22,453 nt of DNA, from the NCBI GenBank assembly GCA_035513295.1, contig DATKCH010000012.1, positions 1 through 22,453 of the forward strand. The letters run 5' to 3'. Position 1 is the first letter of the stretch. Every line of letters starts with the position of its first letter. The DNA is from DATHRK01 sp035513295 (GTDB lineage: Bacteria; Gemmatimonadota; Gemmatimonadetes; Longimicrobiales; RSA9). The notes under the pieces are model-generated. The model searched no databases, was not told the DNA's origin, and saw nothing but the letters and a program-made list of their open reading frames with translations. A program made the position numbers and the translations under genes. Positions 1 through 7,442 of this stretch are shown one piece after another.

Positions 1-894
1 GACACCTCGACGGTGCGCGAGGTCGCCCGCATCCGGTACGCGGATGCGCCCGGCGGCTTCCACAACATCTTCAACTACAAGCATTCCGACGGCCGCCCGC
101 TGTTGATCACGACGACGCGCGGCGTGAGCGCGAACGTGTACGACCTGCCGGCGGTCCTGCGCGGTGAGGACGGCCTGGTCGCGCAGATTCCCATCCCGGA
201 GGGCATGTCGGGCCTGCGCCCGGGCCAGGGCTACCACGACATGTACGCCGCCTTCGACCCGGCTACGGGCCAGGACAAGTTCTACGGCGGCGGCGCGGGC
301 GGCTACCACGTCTTCGACATCAGCGACCTGGGCGCTCCCGAGCATCTGTTCTCGGTCGCCGGCATTGCGACGGTCCCGTGGGGCCACACCTTCACCCCTT
401 CCCCCGACGGCCGCTACGCGGTGGGGGAGGTGGAGTACCAGTACGCGCCGCTGCGCATCTTCGACCTCGGGCCCGGCCAGCGCGGCGAGACGAAGGTGAT
501 CTCCCGGTCGATCTCGGCCTGGACCGCCGACTGGAAGAACCTCCAGCACAACCACGAGGTGCGCTGGCCGTATGTCTTCGTGAGCGGCTACGAGGACGGG
601 CTCTGGGTGTTCAGCCTGGAGGATCCGGAGAACCCGACGACGGTCGGCCACGTCGACACCTACCCGGGCGCCCCTGGCGTCGGCATGTGCAGCGACCGCA
701 AGTGCAACGGCAACTTCGGCGTCGACGTACGGAACGCCGACGGCCTCATCGTCGGCAGCGACATGAGCACGGGCTTCTGGGTGCTGCGCATGGAGGGCTT
801 CGACGGGTGGAACGGCGCGGACCACGGCATGCCCGACATCTCCAGCGTGCAGGACTGGGAAAACGGGCCGCCGCCGCGCGAGGCGACGGACTAG
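1..894 (+). CDS. LVIVD-repeat secreted beta-propeller protein (5' partial)
   Basis: The frame is open from base 1 and closes with TAG at 892-894, so the N-terminus lies upstream of the window and about 297 residues are visible. The protein is a beta-propeller-like chain. Its clearest blade reads YVFVSGYEDGLWVFSL followed by DPENP, the pattern of LVIVD repeats (established family knowledge). Other blades carry YHVFDISDLGAPEHLF and RIFDLGPGQ. A Cys pair (MCSDRKCNG) lies near the C-terminus and could form a disulphide if exported. The next gene is a close paralogue, about 80% identical by eye over the shared part, with stretches of identical DNA. The family has no assigned enzymatic activity; a structural or binding role at the cell surface is a guess. 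Coding status is sure; the function is not. Confidence 0.88.
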   Translation, partial: DTSTVREVARIRYADAPGGFHNIFNYKHSDGRPLLITTTRGVSANVYDLPAVLRGEDGLVAQIPIPEGMSGLRPGQGYHDMYAAFDPATGQDKFYGGGAGGYHVFDISDLGAPEHLFSVAGIATVPWGHTFTPSPDGRYAVGEVEYQYAPLRIFDLGPGQRGETKVISRSISAWTADWKNLQHNHEVRWPYVFVSGYEDGLWVFSLEDPENPTTVGHVDTYPGAPGVGMCSDRKCNGNFGVDVRNADGLIVGSDMSTGFWVLRMEGFDGWNGADHGMPDISSVQDWENGPPPREATD

Positions 895-948
895 ACGACA
901 CGCAGCCGGACCGCCACGATCCGCGGCGATCGGTCATGAGCCAACAAC

Positions 949-954
949 GAGGGG
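949..954 (+). promoter_or_regulatory. Ribosome binding site deciding the start of the second LVIVD gene
   Basis: GAGGGG ends 7 bases before the ATG at 962 but only 1 base before the in-frame ATG at 956. The spacing favours 962. That start also gives a cleaner signal peptide beginning MRNRF. Confidence 0.6.
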
Positions 955-961
955 AATGGAT

Positions 962-2296
962 ATGCGGAACCGATTCGAGACGATCTTCGGGACGTTCGCG
1001 GCGCTGGCGCTGGCCGCGCCGGCGTCCGCTCAGCAGCAGCTTCCGGGTGAGGACAAGGGGCACTCCGAGAACGTCCGCGCCCTGTCCCACGTCGAGTTCA
1101 CGGACAGCGGCTTCTCCGCGACCGACATCGAGCTCGAGCAGGACATGGACCGCCCGTTCGCGTACGTCGGCCGCGCGCTGGCCGAGTTCGGCTTCGACGT
1201 TATCGACCTGAGCGATCCCTCGAACGCGAGGGTGCTCACGAGCTGGCGCATCGAGGATCCGGACCTGCACCAGCCGTTCGGCGGCATGGACGGCAAGATC
1301 TTCTGGGACGCCGGGCGCAACTACTACGTGCAGTCCTTCCAGTTCGGCGGCGGCGGCGCGGACGCCGACCTCGGCGCGATCGTCTTCGACGTGACCGACC
1401 TGCCCGACCCGGAGGGCGTGCGCGAGGTGGCGCGCATCCGGGCGCCGGACACGCCGGGCGGCTTCCACAACATTTTCATCTACAAGCACTCCGACGGACG
1501 CCCGCTCCTGCTCACGACCACCAACGGCCCCGGCGCCAACGTGTACGACCTGCGGCGGGTCGTCGCCGGCGAGGACGGCCTCGTGGGCTCGATCCCGGTC
1601 CCCGAGGGGATGACGTCCTCCATGGGCGTGTTCTACCACGACATGTACGCCGCCTACGACCCGGCGAAGGGCCAGGACAAGTTCTACGGCGGCGGGAGCG
1701 GCGGGTACCACGTCTTCGACATTTCCTCGGTGGAATCGCCCGCGCACCTGTTCTCCATCACGGGCATCGCGACGGTCCCGTGGGGCCACACCTTCACCCC
1801 TTCCCCGGACGGCCGTTACGCCGTCGGCGAGGTCGAGTACCAGTATTCCCCGCTGCGCATCTTCGACCTCGGGCCCGGCCAGAGCGGCGAGACGAAGACC
1901 ATCAACAGGTCGATCGCCGCCTGGACCGCCGACTGGAAGAACCTCCAGCACAACCACGAGGTGCGCTGGCCCTACGTCTTCGTGAGCGGCTACGAGGATG
2001 GGCTATGGGTGTTCAGCCTCGAAGATCCAGAAAATCCGGTCACCGTCGCGCACTTCGACACGTATCCGGGCCCTCCGGGGATCGGGCTGTGCGACGACCG
2101 GAAGTGCAACGGCGCGTTCGGCGTGGACGTGCGCAACGAGGACGGGCTGATCGTGATCAGCGATTCCTGGACCGGCTTCTGGACCTTCCGCATGGACGGG
2201 TTCGACGGCTGGAACGGCGAGGACCACGGCATGCCCAACATCTCCAGCGTGCAGGACTGGGAGAACGGCCCAGCGCCGCGCGAGGCCACGGACTGA
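962..2296 (+). CDS. LVIVD-repeat secreted beta-propeller protein (full-length paralogue)
   Basis: This 444-residue protein starts at ATG 962, chosen over ATG 956 because of the GAGGGG spacing. Residues 1-22 form a Sec signal peptide: MRNRF, then a hydrophobic Ala/Leu core ending in ASAQ. The mature chain is a beta-propeller-like protein. FAYVGRALAEFGFDVIDLSDPSN and YVFVSGYEDGLWVF...DPENP are LVIVD-type blades. It is the complete version of the truncated gene upstream, 67 bases away and in the same direction, so the two are probably co-transcribed. The pair CDDRKCNG is conserved in both copies. It should act outside the cytoplasm. The partner or ligand is unknown; no catalytic motif is visible. 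Confidence 0.9.
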   Translation: MRNRFETIFGTFAALALAAPASAQQQLPGEDKGHSENVRALSHVEFTDSGFSATDIELEQDMDRPFAYVGRALAEFGFDVIDLSDPSNARVLTSWRIEDPDLHQPFGGMDGKIFWDAGRNYYVQSFQFGGGGADADLGAIVFDVTDLPDPEGVREVARIRAPDTPGGFHNIFIYKHSDGRPLLLTTTNGPGANVYDLRRVVAGEDGLVGSIPVPEGMTSSMGVFYHDMYAAYDPAKGQDKFYGGGSGGYHVFDISSVESPAHLFSITGIATVPWGHTFTPSPDGRYAVGEVEYQYSPLRIFDLGPGQSGETKTINRSIAAWTADWKNLQHNHEVRWPYVFVSGYEDGLWVFSLEDPENPVTVAHFDTYPGPPGIGLCDDRKCNGAFGVDVRNEDGLIVISDSWTGFWTFRMDGFDGWNGEDHGMPNISSVQDWENGPAPREATD

Positions 2297-2301
2297 GGGT
2301 C

Positions 2302-2314
2302 TGCGGGTCCCGCA
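2302..2314 (+). other. Short hairpin after the LVIVD gene pair
   Basis: TGCGGG-T-CCCGCA is a perfect inverted repeat starting 6 bases after the TGA of the LVIVD gene. It could act as a 3' end or terminator-like stem. There is no T-tract behind it, so termination is not demonstrated. Confidence 0.25.
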
Positions 2315-2356
2315 CGGCGCTAGCGGGGGCGCGCGCGCGGCGTATGTTTGTCGGCA

Positions 2357-3745
2357 ATGCACAACCTCGCGATGATCCTTCGGTCACTGTGGACCGAGCT
2401 GCGGCGACGAAAGGTTTTCCGCGTCGCCGCAGCGTACCTCGGCGGCGCGTTCGTGGTCCTCGAGGGAGCCCAGCTCACCTTCGGCTCCATCGGTGTTCCC
2501 GACTGGGGCTACACCGCGCTCGTAGTGCTCGCGGTCGCCGGTCTCCCGCTCGCGCTCGTGCTGTCCTGGCTGTTCGACCTCACCCCCGACGGCGTACAGC
2601 GAACGGGTGGCCCGCTCGGCGGGCGCTCCGACGCCGCGCGGCCGGTGGCGGGTCCGGTCGCGGAACCCTCGCCCGGCCACACGCAGACCTCCGAGGAAAC
2701 GGGGCCGAACGTCGCGGGCGCGCCTCGGCTCGTCCGCGGTCGGCTTCGGCTGCAGACGGGGGCTGCGGCCATTCTTCTGCTCCTGCTGCTGACGCTGGGA
2801 GCGGGCGCGGTGGCGTGGCGCTTCTTCCGGGCCCCGGACCCTTCGCGCGAGATGATCGCGGTGATGCCGTTCGAGGTGCGGGGCGGGACGGAGCTCGGCT
2901 ACCTCTCCGAGGGCATGGTCGACCTGCTGGCGCGCAACATGGACGGGGTCGCCGGCCTGCGAACCCTCGCGCCGGCGACCGTCCTATCCGCCGCCGCGGA
3001 GGGGGCGGAGGGGCCGCTCGCGCCCGCCGCCGCGGCGCACGTCGCGCGGGCTCTGGGAGCCGGCCTGTTCGTCCTCGGAAGCGTGTTCCAGTCGCCCGGA
3101 ACGGTGCGCATTGACGCGTCCATCTTCGAGTCGGGAGAGGGCGCCCGAGATCCGCTTCACACGGCGCGTACCGAAGGCTCGCCGGGGGACCTCTTGGCGC
3201 TCGTCGACGATCTTTCAGGGCAACTCCTCGCGGGCGTGCGCCCCGGCCAGCACGCCGCGCGGCTGGCACGCACCGCGGCCACGACGACATCCTCCCTCAA
3301 CGCGCTGCGCGACTATCTGACCGGCGAGCAGGCCCTGCGCAGCGCCGAGTACGACAGCGCGATCGTCGCGCTCGAGCGGGCCGTCGCGTCCGACGGCGGA
3401 TTCGCGCTCGCGCACTACCGGCTGGCGGTGGCCGCGCTCTCCGAGGGGCGCTACGACCTGGCGCGCCGCGCGAGCCGACGGGCGATCGCTGCCAGCGAAC
3501 GGCTGTCCGAGCGCGACCGCGCTCTCGTCGCCGCCTTCGATGCGCCGCTGTACGGACGACTGGACGAAGCGGAACGGCGCTACCGCACCATCCTGCGCGA
3601 CTACCCCGACGACATGGAGGCGATCTACCAGCTCGGCGAGGTGCTGTGGGCCGCCAATCCGCTGCGCGCGGAGCCGATCGAGCGGGCGGGGTCGCTCTAC
3701 CACAAGGTCCTCGAGAGCGATCCCGAGTTCCTCTGCCCCATATGA
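2357..3745 (+). CDS. TolB-like/TPR membrane protein, N-terminal part (ends at in-frame TGA)
   Basis: The start is ATG 2357; TTG 2348 and ATG 2372 are in-frame alternatives, and no strong ribosome site helps. The open frame codes 462 residues. Order of parts: a basic helix (LRRRKVFRVAAAYL) running into two membrane segments at about 18-75 with the linker SIGVPDWGY; a Pro/Gly-rich linker; a third membrane segment at about 135-158; a TolB/FlgO-like domain from about 167 (MIAVMPFEVRGG...LGYLSEGMVDLLA); and TPR repeats from about 318. This layout is known from large signalling or regulator-like proteins of roughly 800 residues in Gemmatimonadota and relatives. The frame stops at TGA 3743-3745 inside the TPR region, and the same frame continues directly into a matching C-terminal half. 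Either the gene is broken, the TGA is read through, or the base is an error. Confidence 0.8.
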   Translation: MHNLAMILRSLWTELRRRKVFRVAAAYLGGAFVVLEGAQLTFGSIGVPDWGYTALVVLAVAGLPLALVLSWLFDLTPDGVQRTGGPLGGRSDAARPVAGPVAEPSPGHTQTSEETGPNVAGAPRLVRGRLRLQTGAAAILLLLLLTLGAGAVAWRFFRAPDPSREMIAVMPFEVRGGTELGYLSEGMVDLLARNMDGVAGLRTLAPATVLSAAAEGAEGPLAPAAAAHVARALGAGLFVLGSVFQSPGTVRIDASIFESGEGARDPLHTARTEGSPGDLLALVDDLSGQLLAGVRPGQHAARLARTAATTTSSLNALRDYLTGEQALRSAEYDSAIVALERAVASDGGFALAHYRLAVAALSEGRYDLARRASRRAIAASERLSERDRALVAAFDAPLYGRLDEAERRYRTILRDYPDDMEAIYQLGEVLWAANPLRAEPIERAGSLYHKVLESDPEFLCPI

Positions 3746-3763
3746 AAGCTGCAGTACCTCGCC

Positions 3764-4831
3764 GTGCGCGAGGAGGACTGGGGACGCCTCGAGGAGCTCG
3801 CGCGGATCGAGGAAGGCGACGACTTCGATTCTCTTTTCTGGCAGGGCTCCCACCCGTACACGGCCCGCGACACCGTTGCCCAGGCGGAATTTGAAGCGCG
3901 CCTGGCGACCGTCCTGGACCCGTCCGGCCTGCGCGGAGCGTTCGCGGCCGCCAACGCGCTCGGCGACCAAGCCGCGCTGAGCCGTCTGTCGGAGGTGGGA
4001 CGATCCGCAGGCTGGTCGGAGTCGGTCCGCGCCACCGCGTCGATGTGGTCCGGGTACGCTGTGCTGGCCGGGGGCCGCTGGGAAATGGCCGACGGCGGAC
4101 GCTGCCCGACGATCCGTGCGCCGGAGGGGATGGGCGGCGTGATGTGCGCGCTGATTCCCTTCCTGCCGGTTCCCGACGACGCCCTGCGAGCGCTCCGAGC
4201 GGCGGTGGCGGCGTGGGACTCCGTTCCTGCAGCCGACGGTGAGCGCGCCGATTCCATCGCTTCGGCCGATCCGGACGCGGCGCTGAGGCCGCAAGGCCGC
4301 CTGTACGTGCTGGGTGCGATCGACGCACGGCTCGGCGATGCGCAGGCGGCGCTCGGCGCGGCGGACCGGCTCGAGACGTTGCCGACGCCCTCGCGCTGGC
4401 GTCCGACGGTACGCGCGCTGGCGCGGACGCTCCGTGCGGAGGTGGCGCTCCGCGCCGGGCGGGCGGAAGAGGCGCTGGCGCTGCTCGCCGTACCGGCCGA
4501 CGCCCCTCCGCCCGAACTCGCCAACCACCCGCTCTTCGCGCGCGAACTGGAGCGGCTGTGGCGCGCCGATGCACTGTACGAAGCGGGGCGCAACGAGGAA
4601 GCGCTCCGCTGGTATCGAAACGCGTTTGCCTACACGTTCGACGAGGAGATCTACCGCCCTTACATCACCCTTCGGCGGGCGGAGCTCCTGGACCGGCTCG
4701 GGCTCCCCGAGGAAGCGGCGGCGGAGTACTCGCGCTTCCTCGAACTGTGGCCCGACCCGGCCCCCGATCTGCATCCGCTCGTGGAGGACGCTCGGCAACG
4801 GCTCGCCACGCTCCGCAGCGAACGAACGTAG
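3764..4831 (+). CDS. TolB-like/TPR membrane protein, C-terminal part (after in-frame TGA)
   Basis: This is in the same frame as the preceding open frame and continues it. Coding sense resumes right after the TGA (KLQYLAVREEDWGRLEEL), upstream of the first possible start, GTG 3764. No ribosome site precedes that GTG, so independent translation is unlikely. The 355 residues are helical TPR-like repeats, for example LRAEVALRAGRAEEALALL, then LWRADALYEAGRNEEALRWYRNAF, then RAELLDRLGLPEEAAAEYSRFLELW near the end. Together with the N-terminal part the product would be about 824 residues, the usual size of the family. It ends with TAG at 4829-4831, convergent with the lipoprotein gene. TPR arrays normally bind partner proteins; the partner is unknown. 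Confidence 0.7.
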   Translation: MREEDWGRLEELARIEEGDDFDSLFWQGSHPYTARDTVAQAEFEARLATVLDPSGLRGAFAAANALGDQAALSRLSEVGRSAGWSESVRATASMWSGYAVLAGGRWEMADGGRCPTIRAPEGMGGVMCALIPFLPVPDDALRALRAAVAAWDSVPAADGERADSIASADPDAALRPQGRLYVLGAIDARLGDAQAALGAADRLETLPTPSRWRPTVRALARTLRAEVALRAGRAEEALALLAVPADAPPPELANHPLFARELERLWRADALYEAGRNEEALRWYRNAFAYTFDEEIYRPYITLRRAELLDRLGLPEEAAAEYSRFLELWPDPAPDLHPLVEDARQRLATLRSERT

Positions 4832-4832
4832 C

Positions 4833-4855
4833 GGCGCCTTCCGGCGCTCGAGCGC
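4833..4855. terminator. Candidate bidirectional hairpins between convergent genes
   Basis: The 40-base gap between two convergent stop codons holds GCGCC-TTCC-GGCGC (4834-4847) and an overlapping perfect 12-base palindrome GCGCTCGAGCGC (4844-4855). The position fits a bidirectional terminator. No T-tract follows on either strand, so this is only a candidate. Confidence 0.3.
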
Positions 4856-4871
4856 GCCCGGCGGGCCGCTC

Positions 4872-5765
4872 TCAGTCCACGGCGTGGATCTCGACCCGGT
4901 CCCGCGTCAGCAGCGGTACGATGACCCGGCCGCGGGTCGCGTCCCAGGCGATGTCCGCGGGCGACTCCACGCCCCTGACGACGGTGTCCGCCGCTTCGGA
5001 TCCCGGCACCATGCGCAGGATCGCGGCCGCCTCCCAGTTCGCGATCAGGTAGGCGCCGTCGCTGAGCAGGACCACACCGTCCGACTGCGCCGTCGTGGGG
5101 CCCGGCTGCGCCTCGACCGCCCCGGTGGCCGGATCCACGCTGTGGGTACCGACGCCCATGAAGCCCACGACGAGGAGGCGGCCGTCCGGAAGCGCGACGA
5201 TGCCGTTCGGCCCTCCGAGCGCTTCGTCGGTGACGATCTCCTCCGGGCCCTCCGGCCCCAGGCGATACACCGTACCGGCCATCGTGTCGGTCACGTACAG
5301 CCTCCCGTCGGCGGCGACCGTCACGTCGTTGAGAAACTGGCCGCCCGGGACCGCCCAGTTCCCGAGGGGCGCTCCGCTCGTCCGGTCGAACAGCCGGACC
5401 ACATCGATGTCGGCGACGAACAGCGTGTCGCCCGACAGCGCCATCCCCTTCGGCGCGTCCAGGTCCACCCCCTCCGCTTCCCCGTCGATCCATTTCAGGG
5501 ACTCGATCTCGCCCGCGGGCGTGAGCCGGGTGATGAACCCGTTGCCGTCGCGCCCCGTGGGCTCGCCGTTGATGTTCGCGATGAGGTACACGTCGGCGTC
5601 CGGATCGTGGACCGCCGCCTCGGGCGCCGCGAAACCCTCCACGACGATCGGCAGCCGGGTCTGCGTTTCGGGCGGCGGCGGCGCATCGCCGGCGTCCGGG
5701 CCGGGCTCGGATTCGCAGGCAGCGGTGAGCATGGCGAACGCCAGGAGGGGAACGACTCGACGCAT
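4872..5765 (-). CDS. Lipoprotein with SMP-30/NHL-like beta-propeller
   Basis: The start is ATG 5765, with AGAGG 6 bases upstream on the minus strand; the longer open frame reaching 5846 has no such support. The product is 297 residues. Residues 1-17 are a lipoprotein signal (MRRVVPLLAFAMLTAAC) with lipobox LTAAC, so Cys17 should be lipidated. An Asp/Pro-rich tether follows. The mature part is a six-bladed-propeller-like chain with blades such as GDTLFVADIDVVRLFD, DGRLYVTDTMAGTVYRL and DGRLLVVGFMG. It resembles SMP-30/gluconolactonase/LRE-type sugar-lactone hydrolases and NHL-type binding propellers. Catalytic metal ligands cannot be assigned by eye, so enzyme activity is open. It is divergent from the YciE-type gene across 171 bases. 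Confidence 0.85.
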   Translation of the reverse strand: MRRVVPLLAFAMLTAACESEPGPDAGDAPPPPETQTRLPIVVEGFAAPEAAVHDPDADVYLIANINGEPTGRDGNGFITRLTPAGEIESLKWIDGEAEGVDLDAPKGMALSGDTLFVADIDVVRLFDRTSGAPLGNWAVPGGQFLNDVTVAADGRLYVTDTMAGTVYRLGPEGPEEIVTDEALGGPNGIVALPDGRLLVVGFMGVGTHSVDPATGAVEAQPGPTTAQSDGVVLLSDGAYLIANWEAAAILRMVPGSEAADTVVRGVESPADIAWDATRGRVIVPLLTRDRVEIHAVD

Positions 5766-5936
5766 CTGGAACCTCTTGTTGTTGCGGGAAATCCGATGGG
5801 GCGCGCGGGGCAAGCTAGACGGTCCAGCGCCGGCGCGCGACGGCACGGATGATGCGCCTCATCAGCGGTGGAGTCGGGACACCCACGGCGTCCATGCAGC
5901 TCCTTCCGATACCCACCAACGTTTGGAGGCGCACTC

Positions 5937-6431
5937 ATGAAAATCAACTCGCTCGAAAAGCTGCTGGTACACGAGCTCAAGGATCTGTACAGCGCGGAGA
6001 AGCAGATTTTGAGCCACCTCGACAAGGTCATCGACAAGACCACGAACGGCGAGCTCAAGACCGCCCTGAGCGAACACCGCAACCTGACGCGCACGCACGT
6101 GCAGCGGCTCGAATCCATCTTCTCCGGCCTCGACCACGAGCCGGGCGGCCACAGGTGCAAGGGCATGGAAGGCCTGCTCAAGGAAGGGGACGATCTTCTG
6201 AAGGACACGACCGACAGCGCGACGCGCGACGCCGGGATCATCGCCGCGGCCCAGCGCGTAGAGCATTACGAGATGGCCGGCTACGGCACCGCACGCACCT
6301 ATGCCCGGATGCTCGAGAAGGACGATGTGGCGGAGACGCTTCAGAAGACCCTGGACGAGGAGGCGGACGCGGACGAGAAGCTGACCCGTATCGCCGAGCA
6401 CGTGGTGAACCCGAAGGCCATCAGCGCCTAG
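5937..6431 (+). CDS. YciE/YciF-type ferritin-like protein (DUF892)
   Basis: The start is ATG 5937 with GGAGG 7 bases upstream; the frame stays open to 5868 but lacks support there. The product is 164 residues. The opening SLEKLLVHELKDLYSAEKQIL is the hallmark of the DUF892/YciE-YciF family, four-helix bundles related to ferritins with a di-metal site. Candidate ligands are the Glu residues of HELKDLYSAEK and the QRVEHYEMAGYG segment in the third helix. The family is linked to osmotic, oxidative and general stress (established knowledge). The protein should be cytoplasmic. A glycine-rich membrane protein and a GlsB-type stress membrane protein follow nearby, which fits a stress-response neighbourhood. 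Confidence 0.92.
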   Translation: MKINSLEKLLVHELKDLYSAEKQILSHLDKVIDKTTNGELKTALSEHRNLTRTHVQRLESIFSGLDHEPGGHRCKGMEGLLKEGDDLLKDTTDSATRDAGIIAAAQRVEHYEMAGYGTARTYARMLEKDDVAETLQKTLDEEADADEKLTRIAEHVVNPKAISA

Positions 6432-6514
6432 GCGACGGCGCACGCCCGAGCCGACCGCCCCGACGACCGCGGGGAGCCGACCGGCTCTTCGCGGCCCGTC
6501 GGTGTCCGTTCTTC

Positions 6515-6898
6515 CTAACCCCGCCGCGCCCTCCAGCCGCCGACCGCCGTGCCCGCGAGGATTCCCGCGCCACACCCGATCGTGCCCCCGGCCCACCCCG
6601 CGGAGATGTGGGGGTCGAGCGCCGCGCCCAGCGCCGCCCCCAGCGGCACGCCCAGTGCGCCACCGACCAGCGCCCCCAGCGCCACGGCCCGGGCGGTGGC
6701 GCCGCCCCGGCGGCCGAGCCATGCGCCCACGATCGGCCCCAGGACGACCGGGACGATGGGCCAGCCGAGGGCGTCCCCGGCGTTCTCGAGGTAGTGGCCC
6801 CGGAAGCGCGCGTCGGCGACCAGCATAGCGAGCGTCACGCCCACGCCGGCGAGGAACCCCGCGAGCAGACCGGCCGCGGCCCGGGCGATCCGGTTCAC
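6515..6898 (-). CDS. Small glycine/alanine-rich membrane protein
   Basis: GTG 6898 opens a 127-residue frame ending with TAG at 6515-6517. I do not recognise a named family. The chain is almost entirely hydrophobic with about four membrane segments: residues 8-28 (AGLLAGFLAGVGVTLAMLVA), 46-62 (WPIVPVVLGPIVGAWLG), 70-93 (VALGALVGGALGVPLGAALG) and 100-122 (GWAGGTIGCGAGILAGTAVGGW). GxxxG-like spacing is frequent, as in tightly packed helices. It is convergent with the YciE-type gene across 83 bases. The start is uncertain because no clear ribosome site precedes it. Codon pattern and the absence of a competing frame on the plus strand support it as real. Confidence 0.65.
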   Translation of the reverse strand: MNRIARAAAGLLAGFLAGVGVTLAMLVADARFRGHYLENAGDALGWPIVPVVLGPIVGAWLGRRGGATARAVALGALVGGALGVPLGAALGAALDPHISAGWAGGTIGCGAGILAGTAVGGWRARRG

Positions 6899-6983
6899 GC
6901 GGGGCGCCCGGCCGCGCGCCCGGGGCGGCCATCTCGATGCGTCGCGGGTCGTGGCCCCCGGCCGGCGTCGTTGGCCGGGTCCT

Positions 6984-6992
6984 TGCTACGAT
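6984..6992 (+). promoter_or_regulatory. Candidate extended -10 promoter of the GlsB-type gene
   Basis: TGC-TACGAT is an extended -10 element (TGn followed by a 4/6 match to TATAAT). It would give a 5' leader of roughly 70 bases before GTG 7070. No convincing -35 is seen. This is one of the few A/T-containing spots in the intergenic gap. Confidence 0.3.
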
Positions 6993-7034
6993 ACGGGCGC
7001 ACCGGGGCCGTAAACGAAGCGGCCTGCTCTCTCA

Positions 7035-7050
7035 GGGGCGACGACGCCCC
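7035..7050 (+). other. Leader hairpin upstream of the GlsB-type gene
   Basis: GGGGCG-ACGA-CGCCCC is a perfect 6-base stem with a 4-base loop. It ends 8 bases before the AGGAGG ribosome site. It could modulate access of the ribosome or stabilise the message; this is inference from position only. Confidence 0.4.
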
Positions 7051-7069
7051 AAGGAACCAGGAGGAAACC

Positions 7070-7321
7070 GTGGGCATCATTGCGTGGATCGTCTTCGGCT
7101 TGATCGCGGGATTGCTCGCCAAGTTCATCATGCCCGGCACCGATCCCGGCGGTTGGATCATCACGATCCTGCTCGGAATCGCGGGCGCGTTGGTGGGCGG
7201 CTTCATCGGGCAGGCGCTCGGATTCGGCGGCGTGAGCGGGTTCAACCTGGTCTCGATGTTCATCGCCATCCTCGGCGCCATCCTGCTGCTGGCGCTGTAC
7301 CGGATGACGCGCCGCGCCTGA
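7070..7321 (+). CDS. GlsB/YeaQ/YmgE-type stress membrane protein
   Basis: GTG 7070 is set by a strong AGGAGG ending 5 bases before it; the much longer open frame upstream is a chance extension. The 83-residue product begins MGIIAWIVFGLIAGLLAK and has three membrane segments, with the family signature FIMPGTDPGGWIITILLGIAGALVGGFIG. The family (also called transglycosylase-associated proteins) consists of small inner-membrane proteins associated with stress; biochemical function is not settled. A promoter candidate and a leader hairpin precede it. It converges with the sulfur operon across 121 bases. Confidence 0.93.
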   Translation: MGIIAWIVFGLIAGLLAKFIMPGTDPGGWIITILLGIAGALVGGFIGQALGFGGVSGFNLVSMFIAILGAILLLALYRMTRRA

Positions 7322-7372
7322 TCCGGCGTTGCTCCACGGCGGGCCGCCTCTCCGTCCCCTAGCAGGTCGCTG

Positions 7373-7390
7373 AAAAAGGGGAGCGAGCCG
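7373..7390 (-). repeat. Shared T-tract element, copy 1 (downstream of the sulfur operon)
   Basis: Read on the minus strand this is CGGCTCGCTCCCCTTTTT. It lies about 55-70 bases after the last stop of the minus-strand sulfur operon. A 17/18 match occurs at 14928-14945, again downstream of a minus-strand gene. On the plus strand TCCCCT (7355-7360) can pair with AGGGGA (7377-7382). It may be a terminator end or a dispersed repeat. Confidence 0.5.
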
Positions 7391-7442
7391 CGTTGGGAGC
7401 GCCACGGGGCCGGAAACGGAGGCAGGCTCTCACCGCGCGGCA

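Noticed and set aside
746..1957. Long minus-strand open frame of about 400 codons opposite the LVIVD genes
   Set aside because: It is the mirror of the GC-rich plus-strand coding frame; the translation is Arg/Val/Glu-rich without domain features, while the plus strand carries a clear signal peptide and repeats.
3743..3745. TGA as a selenocysteine codon
   Set aside because: The position lies in a TPR region with no redox active site, and no clear downstream stem-loop was seen.
6471..6490. Stem GAGCC-GACC-GGCTC between convergent YciE-type and glycine-rich genes, as a terminator
   Set aside because: The stem is short, extended only by G-U pairs, and no T-tract follows on either strand.
7361..7377. 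AGCAGGTCGCTGAAAAA as the end of an insertion sequence
   Set aside because: It resembles some transposon termini, but no transposase, partner inverted repeat or target duplication is present nearby; kept only as part of the shared-element finding.
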